A stretch of DNA of 64,000 nt, from assembly GCA_038237225.1 (NCBI GenBank), contig JBBRYX010000004.1, positions 62,001 to 126,000 of the forward strand, given 5' to 3'. Below are positions 1 through 8,600 of this stretch, piece after piece (within the stretch, counting starts at the first letter, position 1; every line of letters begins with the position of its first letter). Under the pieces are notes generated by a model. That model had not been told where the DNA came from and did no database searches. It was given only the letters and a program-made list of their open reading frames with translations. A program made the translations under genes and the position numbers. The DNA comes from DASVUC01 sp038237225. GTDB taxonomy: Bacteria > Planctomycetota > Phycisphaerae > Tepidisphaerales > Tepidisphaeraceae.

Positions 1-487
1 TGTCTGCTGGCCGCTCTCTGTCGCGATGCAGGGATTCCGGGTCATCCACGATGACCGCGCCAAAGCCTACGATCGTCTTCCCGATAACACGGCAGATGAA
101 TTCAAACGCAAAGTGCGCACACTCTCCGGCAACTTCCAACTCGTGAGACTTTGTCCGCAGTCCCTCAACCCCGCGCGCAACCCCGTCTTCATCCAATTCC
201 TCTCACACAAAATCCTCAGGCTCGTCGTTCCCTGGGCCTTGCTCGCGCTTCTCGCCTTAAGCTGCATCCTCGAACACCCCATCTATCGCATTGCCTTCTT
301 CTCCCAACTTGCGTTCTACGCGATTGCCGTGCTGGGCCTGACGCGCTTCACATCCACCCGCGTCAAGTTAGCCAGTGCCGCCGCAAGCTTCCTGATCCTG
401 AACACCGCCGCCGCCGTCGCCCTCTGCACCTTCCTCACCGGCCGCTCCGGACAGTCCTGGAAAAAGGTTTCTTACGCCCCCTCATAG
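1..487 (+). CDS. Family 2 glycosyltransferase, C-terminal part (5' end outside window)
   Basis: The reading frame is open from base 2, so this is the end of a larger gene; the first visible ATG at 26 is internal. The visible part has the end of a GT2 catalytic domain (a QGFRV...AYDRLPD stretch followed by FKRKVRTLSGNFQLV, the segment before the acceptor channel in hyaluronan or chitin synthase-like enzymes) and then about three membrane segments. Family knowledge: such enzymes sit in the inner membrane and elongate or start a polysaccharide from nucleotide sugars. The next genes (deacetylase-like, methyltransferase, sugar epimerase) support exopolysaccharide synthesis. The donor sugar cannot be told because the nucleotide-binding part lies outside the window. 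Confidence 0.8.
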   Translation, partial: VCWPLSVAMQGFRVIHDDRAKAYDRLPDNTADEFKRKVRTLSGNFQLVRLCPQSLNPARNPVFIQFLSHKILRLVVPWALLALLALSCILEHPIYRIAFFSQLAFYAIAVLGLTRFTSTRVKLASAAASFLILNTAAAVALCTFLTGRSGQSWKKVSYAPS

Positions 488-510
488 CCGTTATCAGTCA
501 CGAGTTCTGA

Positions 511-1338
511 GTGCCCCGTTACGCAATCCTCTCCGACATCCACGCAAACCTCGAAGCCCTCACCGCGGTTCTCCGCGCCTTAGAAGCTCAAAAGATCGAA
601 CAGATCTTCAACCTCGGCGACTCCGTCGGCTATCACTCCAATCCCAACGAATGCCTTGACCTCATTCGTTCCCGCAACATCCCCAGCGCGATGGGCAACC
701 ACGATCGCTGTGCCGCCGGATTGGCTGAACCCACTCATTTCACCGAAACCGCCCGTGCCGCCATCTTCTGGACCCGCGCCCGGTTGACCCTCGAACACAA
801 GCTACATCTGTCAACGCGCACCCCAACACTGACTCCGACTGAGGACATGGTCCTCGTTCACGCAGCGCTTCATCCAACGCCCAATGACGAGCTTCGAATT
901 ACCTCCGAGCACATCGCCCATAAGTCATTCGAAAATATGCGCACGCTGTTTCCGCGGGCCCGCATCTGCTTCTTCGGCCACACCCACCGCGCCGCCGCCT
1001 ACGCCCACAACCACATCACCACCCCCGCGCCGGTGCAACCATCAGCTGATCCCGTCACCGATCCAGTCCCGGGACCGAGTCGGAACAATCCCCTGGCAGA
1101 ATCAACAGTCCATCTCCGTCCCGATTCCCTCTACCTGATCAACCCCGGCTCCGTAGGCCAGCCGCGCGATCACGACCTCAGAGCCGCCTACGCAATTTAC
1201 GATCATGAAGCTCAAACGATCACGTTCCATCGCGCGGAATATGATCTGCTCACCACCAAACAAAAGCTCTCAAGTTCCGGCATTCTTCCCCGCCCTCCCT
1301 TTCTCTCGCGTCTCGCAAGGTTCATCCGCATGGGCTGA
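511..1338 (+). CDS. Calcineurin-like metallophosphoesterase
   Basis: This 275-residue protein begins with a GTG codon at 511, 23 bases after the glycosyltransferase stop. It carries the ordered metal-binding motifs of the YfcE/MJ0936-like phosphoesterases: SDIHANL at residues 8-14, GD at 36-37, GNHD at 62-65, a histidine near 117 and GHTH at 156-159. These ligate two metal ions and hydrolyse phosphomonoester or phosphodiester bonds. The substrate is unknown. No signal peptide is seen, so it is probably cytoplasmic. The segment at residues ~168-195 is rich in Pro and Asp and looks like a variable loop. It reads in the same direction as the flanking polysaccharide genes and may be co-transcribed. 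Confidence 0.85.
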   Translation: MPRYAILSDIHANLEALTAVLRALEAQKIEQIFNLGDSVGYHSNPNECLDLIRSRNIPSAMGNHDRCAAGLAEPTHFTETARAAIFWTRARLTLEHKLHLSTRTPTLTPTEDMVLVHAALHPTPNDELRITSEHIAHKSFENMRTLFPRARICFFGHTHRAAAYAHNHITTPAPVQPSADPVTDPVPGPSRNNPLAESTVHLRPDSLYLINPGSVGQPRDHDLRAAYAIYDHEAQTITFHRAEYDLLTTKQKLSSSGILPRPPFLSRLARFIRMG

Positions 1339-1399
1339 CCCACGCGCATTTCGATTCGCTTGCCCCCCATCTCACCGCGCGCTTAACATCGATCGCCAC

Positions 1400-3748
1400 G
1401 TGCATCTCCAAATCATTCATCCTCCCCGCGATAACCGGCGCGCCATCCACAGCAATTGCTGTGAGAGCCTTGAACCACGCCGATTCCTCTCCTCCTACGT
1501 CGTTTCGCCCACCGGTTCCGATGACAGCCCCGGTACCGCAGCCGCCCCTTTCGCAACGCTCCAGCAAGCCGCCAGGACCGTCAAAGCCGGCGATACCGTC
1601 CAGGTGCGCGCCGGAACTTATTCCGGCTTCGCGCTCGGCTGGGATCAAAAGCTGGAGACAACCGAGAAAACGCCAATCAAGTTCCTCGCCGATCCCGGAA
1701 CCCTCATCACCTCCCGCAACAACAAGACCCCCGACGGCATCAACATCGAAAATTCCAGCTACATCATCCTCGAAGGATTCACTTTCGAGCCAAAAGCCAA
1801 CGACGACGCCTGGCGAAGCGCCATCCGCTTCGGCGGTGGAGGCGCTGGCAACGTCGCCCGCCACAACACCATCAAGGCACGCACCACCGACAAGTACGGG
1901 ATCTTCTCCTCCTTCACCACCGATCTGCTCATCGAACAAAACATCGTCACCGGAACCAACAACTCCGGAATCTACACCTCCAACTCCGCCGTCCGCCCCA
2001 CCCTCACCGGCAATACAGTCACCGACGCCGAGCGCAACGGAATCCACTTCAACGGCGACATCAGCCAGGGCGGCACCGGTGTCATCACCGGCGCCACCAT
2101 CAAAGACAACACCGTCACCAACACCGGCAAATCAGGCGGCTCCGCCATCAACTGCGACGGCATCCAGAATTCCAAAATCGAAAACAACACCCTCGCAAAC
2201 AACCACGCCAAAGGCATTGCCCTCTACAGAATCGACGCTTCCGAAGGCTCCAGGAATAATCGCGTCGAAAACAACCGGATCCTCATGCCGCAGGATGCGA
2301 AGGGCGCCGCGCTGCTTATCAAAAATGCTTCCACCGACAACTCAATTCAAAGCAATGTTCTCTCCTCCTTCACAACGTCCTTCGTCATTTCTGAAGACTC
2401 ACTCCCCAACCTCAAGTCCGATCACAACACCTTCAAAGGCCGCTTCTCGACCGACTCCGACGACACCCGAATCTCCTTTGACCAATGGAAACGCGCCGTC
2501 CACCAGGACGCCAACTCGCGATCCATCGAGCATCCCACCACCAAAGGCGCTTTCGCCGCAATGGTCATCGCAGTCGCTTGCGCCTTCGCGGGCGCTCTAG
2601 CGCTCCTCCTCTCCGTCCCCATCCGCCGCCGCAACCTCAACCGCTGGCTGGGCGCTTACATCAGAACATCGAACAACCGTCGCCCCCCCCGCACCGACGA
2701 ACAAATCCACGCCCTCATCTGCATCGCCGATCACTACGAGCCCGGCAACAACAAGGTGCCGCGCGACATCGCCGATGCACGCGTGCGCCGCTGGTGCACC
2801 GAATACCCCAACCTATTCTCCCGCTTCAAAGATTCCACCGGCAACCCCCCGCAACACACCTTCTTCTACCCCCTCGAGCAATACACCGAATCCCACGTCG
2901 CCCAGCTCGCCCACCTCTGCGGTCAGGGTTTCGGCGAAGTCGAGGTCCATCTCCATCACGACAACGACACCTCCGCCAACCTCCGCGCTCAGCTTGAAGG
3001 CTACAAAAAGCTCATCCATACCAAACACAACCTCTTACCCCGCGACCCCAAAACCGGCGAGATCAAATACGCCTTCGTTCACGGCAACTGGGCGCTCGAC
3101 AATTCCCATCCCACCGGCCGCTGGTGCGGCGTCAATGATGAACTGACCATCCTCCGCGAAACCGGCTGCTACGCCGACTTCACCATGCCCGCCGCCCCCG
3201 AGCCTTGCCAGATCACCAAGATCAACAGCATCTACTACGCCACCGACAACCCGACGAAACCCTGCTCCCACAACACCGGGATCGACGTCGGAACCGCGCC
3301 CCAGCCACGCGATTCCATCATGCTGATCCAAGGCCCCCTCCTCCTCGACTGGCGAAATCGCAAAATCGAAAACGCCTGCATCCAGGGCTCGCAACCCCCC
3401 ACCATGCACCGCCTCGACCTCTGGCTCAAAGCCCGCGTCCACATCCCGTCCCGCCCGGACTGGCTCTTCATCAAGCTCCACACCCACGGCTGCGCCGACG
3501 AAAACACCAGCATCCTTCTCGGCCCGGCCATGACGAAATTCCATCAGGACCTCGCTGCTCGGTCAAAAGCGAATCCAAATTTCCACTACCACTACGTAAC
3601 CGCGCGTCAGATGTACAACCTCGCCCGCGCTTCCGAAGCCGGTTTCAAAGGCCCCGTCGCTGACGCCCTCGACTATGAGCTAATCTGGCCACTGTCTCGC
3701 GCGAGCCAGCCCGAAACCGCATCGTCTCGCCATTCGTTAGTTCATTGA
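1400..3748 (+). CDS. Parallel beta-helix / membrane segment / deacetylase-like fusion protein
   Basis: The frame is open from 1205, but that start would overlap the phosphoesterase by over 100 bases. The GTG at 1400 is preferred because it puts a LEPR-XLL-like motif (SLEPRRFLSS) near the N terminus, as usual in planctomycete exported proteins; no good ribosome site is visible, so the start is uncertain. Residues ~35-375 form a right-handed parallel beta-helix (repeats of the type ENNTLANNHAKG). A hydrophobic segment follows at ~387-410 (MVIAVACAFAGALALLLSV, then RRR). The last ~370 residues resemble NodB-like polysaccharide-deacetylase proteins of exopolysaccharide loci (ICIADHYEPG, HLHHDND, FVHGNWALDNS, FIKLHTHGC). 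The beta-helix is homologous to the protein encoded at 5700-9806. Activity of the C-terminal domain is inferred. Confidence 0.65.
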   Translation: MHLQIIHPPRDNRRAIHSNCCESLEPRRFLSSYVVSPTGSDDSPGTAAAPFATLQQAARTVKAGDTVQVRAGTYSGFALGWDQKLETTEKTPIKFLADPGTLITSRNNKTPDGINIENSSYIILEGFTFEPKANDDAWRSAIRFGGGGAGNVARHNTIKARTTDKYGIFSSFTTDLLIEQNIVTGTNNSGIYTSNSAVRPTLTGNTVTDAERNGIHFNGDISQGGTGVITGATIKDNTVTNTGKSGGSAINCDGIQNSKIENNTLANNHAKGIALYRIDASEGSRNNRVENNRILMPQDAKGAALLIKNASTDNSIQSNVLSSFTTSFVISEDSLPNLKSDHNTFKGRFSTDSDDTRISFDQWKRAVHQDANSRSIEHPTTKGAFAAMVIAVACAFAGALALLLSVPIRRRNLNRWLGAYIRTSNNRRPPRTDEQIHALICIADHYEPGNNKVPRDIADARVRRWCTEYPNLFSRFKDSTGNPPQHTFFYPLEQYTESHVAQLAHLCGQGFGEVEVHLHHDNDTSANLRAQLEGYKKLIHTKHNLLPRDPKTGEIKYAFVHGNWALDNSHPTGRWCGVNDELTILRETGCYADFTMPAAPEPCQITKINSIYYATDNPTKPCSHNTGIDVGTAPQPRDSIMLIQGPLLLDWRNRKIENACIQGSQPPTMHRLDLWLKARVHIPSRPDWLFIKLHTHGCADENTSILLGPAMTKFHQDLAARSKANPNFHYHYVTARQMYNLARASEAGFKGPVADALDYELIWPLSRASQPETASSRHSLVH

Positions 3749-3758
3749 GGAGTATGAA

Positions 3759-4550
3759 GTGAGCCAGCCCACCGCCACGCCACCCCCCGATCTTCTCGCC
3801 CGAGAGCAGGAATTCTTCGACCGCGAAGCCGCCGGCCTGTCCGATGCGGAACTGATGGTCGCTCCAGACCAGATGGCCCGATATCGCGAGGCCCATCGAG
3901 CCGCCCTGAACAGCCCCAAGGACGAACTGTTTTATCTCCTGAATCCGCTCAAAGGCAAAAACGTCCTGGAATATGGTTGCGGCACCGGTCTCGACACCGC
4001 ACACTTCGCCGATTGTGGAGCCACCGTCTCCGCCTTCGACCTCTCGCCCGAATCCGTTGCCGCCGCCCAGCGCCGCGTTCAGCTCTTGAATCTTGCCGGC
4101 CGCTGCCGCATCGAAGCCGGCGCTGCCGGATCCCTCGACTTTGCTCCAGCCAGTTTCGATGTCATCGCCGGCTTCGCTATTCTCCATCATCTCCATTCCC
4201 AGCTTCCAGAAATGTTCGATGAAATGCACCGTCTGCTCAGGCCCGGCGGCGTCGCCGCCTTCATCGAACCCGTCGCCAACAGCCGCCTCCTCCGCGGCCT
4301 CCGCAAGCTCATCCCCATCCCCACCCACGCCACGCCCGATGAACGACAATTAACCTGCCAGGACTTCGCCCCCATGCGCGACCGGTTCACCTCCGTCGAG
4401 TTCCACCACTTCTACAACCTCGAGCGCTTCACCCGAGTCCTCGGCAGTTGGTCCATGCTTCCCCTCCGCTTCATCGATTGCCACGCGCAGCGCCTCCTCC
4501 CATTCCTCAAACCCCTCTACGGCCTCTCCCTGATTGTCGCCCGCAAGTGA
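3759..4550 (+). CDS. Class I SAM-dependent methyltransferase
   Basis: This 263-residue protein starts with GTG at 3759, 11 bases after the previous stop, with GAGGAG just upstream. Motif I of the Rossmann-fold methyltransferases is clear at residues ~69-79 (VLEYGCGTGLD), followed by an acidic residue ending strand beta-2 (SAFDLSPES) and motif IV/post-I elements (FDVIAGFAILHHL). The C-terminal part has the basic and hydrophobic pattern common in small-molecule methyltransferases. Its place between a deacetylase-like protein and a sugar epimerase suggests that it methylates a sugar or lipid intermediate of an exopolysaccharide; that is inference. No signal peptide is seen, so it is cytoplasmic. 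Confidence 0.85.
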   Translation: MSQPTATPPPDLLAREQEFFDREAAGLSDAELMVAPDQMARYREAHRAALNSPKDELFYLLNPLKGKNVLEYGCGTGLDTAHFADCGATVSAFDLSPESVAAAQRRVQLLNLAGRCRIEAGAAGSLDFAPASFDVIAGFAILHHLHSQLPEMFDEMHRLLRPGGVAAFIEPVANSRLLRGLRKLIPIPTHATPDERQLTCQDFAPMRDRFTSVEFHHFYNLERFTRVLGSWSMLPLRFIDCHAQRLLPFLKPLYGLSLIVARK

Positions 4551-4572
4551 TAGTCTTTATGCTGAGTTCCCC

Positions 4573-5574
4573 ATGACAACCACCACCGACTGGAAAATCC
4601 TCCACGACGACCATTTCGCCAACCAGCGCGTCCTCATCACCGGCGGCGCCGGCTTCATCGGCTCCCACCTCGCCGAAGCCCTCACCGCTCTCGACGCCAA
4701 CGTCGTCATCATCGACGACCTCTCCGGCGGCTCCACCGAAAACCTCGCCCACCTCCCCAGGGTCGAGTTCACCCAAGGCTCCATCCTCGACACCAACCTC
4801 CTCGCCAGACTCACAAAAGGGGTCAGGTACATTTTCCACGAAGCCGCCCTCGGCTCCGTCCCCCGTTCTGTCGAGCAGCCCATCCTTTACAACGACGTCA
4901 ACACCAGAGGAACGCTAAGCGTCCTCGAAGCCGCGAGAAGCGCCAACGTCCAGCGCGTCATCTTCGCCGCCTCTTCCAGCGCCTACGGCGAAAATCCCAA
5001 CCCGTGGAAAGAGACCATGCCCGTTCTCCCACGCTCCCCCTACGCCGCCACCAAGGTTGCCGGCGAAGCCCTCCTCCGCGCCTACGCCCTCAGCCTCACC
5101 CTCGACACCTGCTCCCTGCGCTACTTCAACATCTTCGGCCCCCGCCAGAACGCCAACAGCGCTTACGCCGCCGTCATCGCCGCCTTCGCCAAAGCAATCC
5201 TTGCCGGACAACCTCCCCTCATCTTCGGCGACGGCCTCCAATCCCGCGATTTCACCTTCGTCCGCAACGCCGTCCACGCCAACCTACTCGCCGCTCGCCA
5301 CGAAAAACCTCTCGAAGGCACCGTCATCAACGTAGGCACCGGACACCAAATCTCCGTCAATGCCCTCGCCGCCCTCATGGCCCGCGCCTGGAATCACCCC
5401 GAACTCAAACCCACCCACAAACCCGAGCGCGCCGGCGACATCAAACACTCCTTCGCCGATCTCTCCCGCGCCCGCGCCACCCTACACTACTCCCCCATCG
5501 TAGACTTCGAGCCCGGCCTCGCCGAAACCATGGCCTGGTACAAAGAAGTCCTCGCCGCGCCCGTCGCCACATAG
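4573..5574 (+). CDS. NAD-dependent sugar-nucleotide epimerase/dehydratase
   Basis: Extended short-chain dehydrogenase of about 333 residues. The ATG at 4573 is chosen over an upstream GTG that would overlap the methyltransferase. The NAD-binding GGAGFIGSH motif lies at about residues 24-32, the SSS triad serine region near 133-135, and the catalytic YxxxK (YAATK) at Y157-K161. The C-terminal part contains the substrate-side motif FGPRQN and RDFTFVRNAV, typical of UDP-glucose or UDP-N-acetylglucosamine 4-epimerases. It most likely interconverts UDP-hexoses for the adjacent polysaccharide genes. Exact sugar specificity cannot be read with confidence. It is the last gene on this strand before a hairpin terminator at 5623-5671. 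Confidence 0.85.
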   Translation: MTTTTDWKILHDDHFANQRVLITGGAGFIGSHLAEALTALDANVVIIDDLSGGSTENLAHLPRVEFTQGSILDTNLLARLTKGVRYIFHEAALGSVPRSVEQPILYNDVNTRGTLSVLEAARSANVQRVIFAASSSAYGENPNPWKETMPVLPRSPYAATKVAGEALLRAYALSLTLDTCSLRYFNIFGPRQNANSAYAAVIAAFAKAILAGQPPLIFGDGLQSRDFTFVRNAVHANLLAARHEKPLEGTVINVGTGHQISVNALAALMARAWNHPELKPTHKPERAGDIKHSFADLSRARATLHYSPIVDFEPGLAETMAWYKEVLAAPVAT

Positions 5575-5583
5575 TTTAACTGC

Positions 5584-5607
5584 GTAGCATGGGCGTCTCG
5601 CCCATGC
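5584..5607. repeat. Palindromic repeat, family A (half unit)
   Basis: A single half of the dispersed palindrome CATGGGCGTCTCGCCCATG preceded by GTAG. It lies 10 bases after the epimerase stop codon. Related units are at 21227, 29159, 32562, 38195, 53231 and 57488. Confidence 0.75.
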
Positions 5608-5622
5608 ATTCTTCTCCAATGC

Positions 5623-5671
5623 AAAAGAGATCGGAGCCGGCAATCGCCAGCTCCGATCTCTTTTCTTTTTT
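5623..5671. terminator. Rho-independent terminator, probably bidirectional
   Basis: A perfect 15-bp inverted repeat (5623-5637 with 5650-5664, arm AAAAGAGATCGGAGC) encloses a 12-base loop and is followed by a T-rich tract on the + strand. The arm also begins with four A residues, so on the - strand the hairpin ends in U residues too. It sits between the convergent genes ending at 5574 and 5700 and can terminate both. Confidence 0.85.
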
Positions 5672-5699
5672 GAGGAACAGTTTGAGGAACAACCAATCC

Positions 5700-8600
5700 C
5701 TACGCCGCCGCCGTCCGCAGCCGGTAATTCGTCCCGTTCCCACCGAGCGTATACAGCCGCACGTAATACGTTCCCGCCGACAATTGCCGGCTGATGTACT
5801 CGTCGCTGGTGCCCGTGTTCCCGGAAATCTGGATCAACTTCCCGGCCGAATCAAGCAACTGCATATTCACGTCGCCCGCAAGCTCCGTAAGCTTCGCGCT
5901 GAACGTCCCCGCGGCCGACATGTCGAACCGGTAGTAATCCTGAATGTCCGCCGGCGCCACCAGATCGGTGTACACCGAGACGCGGCCCTTCGCGAAACTG
6001 CCGATCTTCCGAGCGTCCGCGCGCGAGTTGCCCGCGTAATCCGGGCCTCTCAGCCCCGTGCTCCCGCCCACGACCGGCGTCGCCATCGCCACGCGCATCG
6101 CGTAATTCGTTCCGCGAACACCATTATTGATGACCCGGAAGTAATACGTCCCCGCCTTGAGCGTGCGCGAAATATACTCATAACTCGTTCCCACCCGACC
6201 CGAAGCCTGAATCAACGTCCCGTCTTCCGAGCGAAGCTGCAGGTTGGCATCATCCGTCAGGTTATACACCTTCGCCGTCAGCGTCATCGTGCTGCTGATG
6301 CGAACGCGATAATAGTCCTGGATGTCCAGCGTCTCGACCGTGTCCGAGGGGACGCTGACCTTGGTCGGCGAGATCACCCCGAGATACCGAGCAGTCGCTC
6401 GCGAATTGCCGGCATAGTCAACCGACGGCACCGCAACATTCACAGTCCCAAGCGTTCCGCCGGCCGTGTGATTTCCGGCATCGTCCGCAACTTCGTCGCC
6501 GCGAAGCGCAATCACATAAGCACCGTCATCCTCCCAAGTCCACGCAGCGCCCGGTGCGGTAATGCGATAAGTCGCAGTCACCGTCTTGCCCGCGTTAGAG
6601 CTGGCAAGCGAGACAAACGTCGCCCGCTGGCTATATCCATTCGGCCCGCTCACAAGCAGATCATCGCTGTCCAGCAGCGTGTCATCAACGGCGATGTCAT
6701 CACCGTAGGTGACGGTGAACGTGTAGGTCCCATCACCCGCCGCCGTAATCGCGCCCAGAGTCGCCGACGCTGTCGGCGCCGTCGAATCGGCCGCAGGAGC
6801 CGCCTGCGTCGCGGCGATATCCACATTCGAGTAGTCCGAATCACCCGCCACATTCGTCGCCCGAACGCGGAAGTAATAAGTCGTCCCAGCGCTCAGCCCC
6901 GTCGCCTGATACGTCGCAACGCCGGCACCGGTGGTGCCGATCTCGCTCCACGTCGAGCCGTTGATCGAACGCTCGATCTTGAATCCCGTCTCATCGCTCG
7001 ATGCATCCGTCCAGCTCAGATTGATCTGAGTCGTGCCGGCGGCAGTCGCAGCGACGCCCGTCGGCACAGCCGGAATCGTCGGAAGCGCCTGCGTGGTCGC
7101 AGTCGCGTTCGCGCTGAATCCCGAATCGCCCACTGCGTTGGTCGCGACAACGCGATAGAAGTACTGCGTGCTGGGAAACAGCCCCGTGTTGTTAACCAGG
7201 CTCGTGACGTTCTTCGCCGCGGTCCCGATCTGCGACCAGCCGCTTGAGCCGTCCAGCGAGCGCTCGATCTTAAAGCCAGTCTCGTTGCTCGAGTTGTCAG
7301 TCCAGGTAACCGTGATCTGCGTCGCGCTGTTCGCCGCAGCGGCGAGATTCCCCGGATCCGCGGGGGCGGTGGGGACAGCGTCCGTCGTCGCCGATACATT
7401 CGCCGTATAAGCGGAATCGCCGACGCCATTCGTTGCGCGAACGCGATAGGTGTATTGCGTCGACGCATCCAAACCGTTGTCATCGTACGTCGTGACGCCC
7501 GCGCCGACCGTGCCGATCTCGACAAACGACCCGGTGTCCGTCTTACGCTCGATCTTGAAGCCAGTCTCGTTGTTCGAGGTATCGCTCCAGCCGAGAGCCA
7601 CCGAATCAACGCCACCGGCTGTCGCCGTCAATCCGCTCGGCGCGGCAGGCGCCGTCGGTGCGGCCGGCGTCGTCACCGCAGACGAAGTCGTGAACGCCGA
7701 ACTGCCAACCGCGTTGCTCGATCGCACGCGATACGTGTACTGCGTCGCCGCCAGCGCCGTCGCGTCCGAATAACGGGTCACATTCGCGTTCACGTTCGTG
7801 AGCAAAGTCCACGACCCGCTTCCAATCTTCCGCTCAATCCGGAAGCCCGTCTCATCGCTCGACATGTCCGTCCAGGTGACATCAACCTGCGTGGTTGAAA
7901 TCGCCGACGCAACGACGCTTTCCGGAGCATTCGGAACCGTCGGCGCCGCAGGCGTGGTCACCGCCGAAGACGTCGCATAAGCAGAATCGCCCACGCCGTT
8001 CGTCGCGCAAACGCGATACGTGTACTGCGTCGAGCCCGCGGCCGTGCTGTCGCCGTACGTGGTCACCCCCGCGCCAACCGTGCCGATCGGCGCGAACGCG
8101 CCGGTGCCGGTCTTGCGCTCAATCTTGAAACTCGTTTCATCCGTGGACCCATCAGTCCACGTGACCGTGACCGCGTTGTAAGCCGTGGCCGTCGCGACGG
8201 CCGCGCTCGGCGCGGCAGGCGCCGTCGGCTGCCCAGGCGTCAACACACTATCGATGTTGGTTGAATTCGTCGAACTACCCGCGCTGTTGGTCGCCACCAC
8301 CTTGTAGAAGTAGCTCGTGTTACCGGCAACCGTGTTGTCATCAAACATGACCACGCCGGCGCCGACCGTTCCGATCTGCGCGAACGTGCCCGTGGATCCC
8401 GTCTTCCGATACACGCTGAACCCCGTCTCGTCCGTGGAATTGTCCGTCCACGCGAGGTGAATCTGGTTCCACGCGATCGCACTGGCGGACAGCAAAGTCG
8501 GATCGGCCGGGATCGTCGTCCCCCCACCGCCACCCGTGCTGCCGTACTCGTACGCGCCAATGTCATAAGCGCCGGCGGCCGGCCGAGCATTGCCATCGTA

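Noticed and set aside
5589..7247. 552-residue + strand open frame opposite the beta-helix/fibronectin protein
   Set aside because: Arg/His/Ile-rich translation with no domain, and the - strand shows repeated fibronectin and PPC domains.
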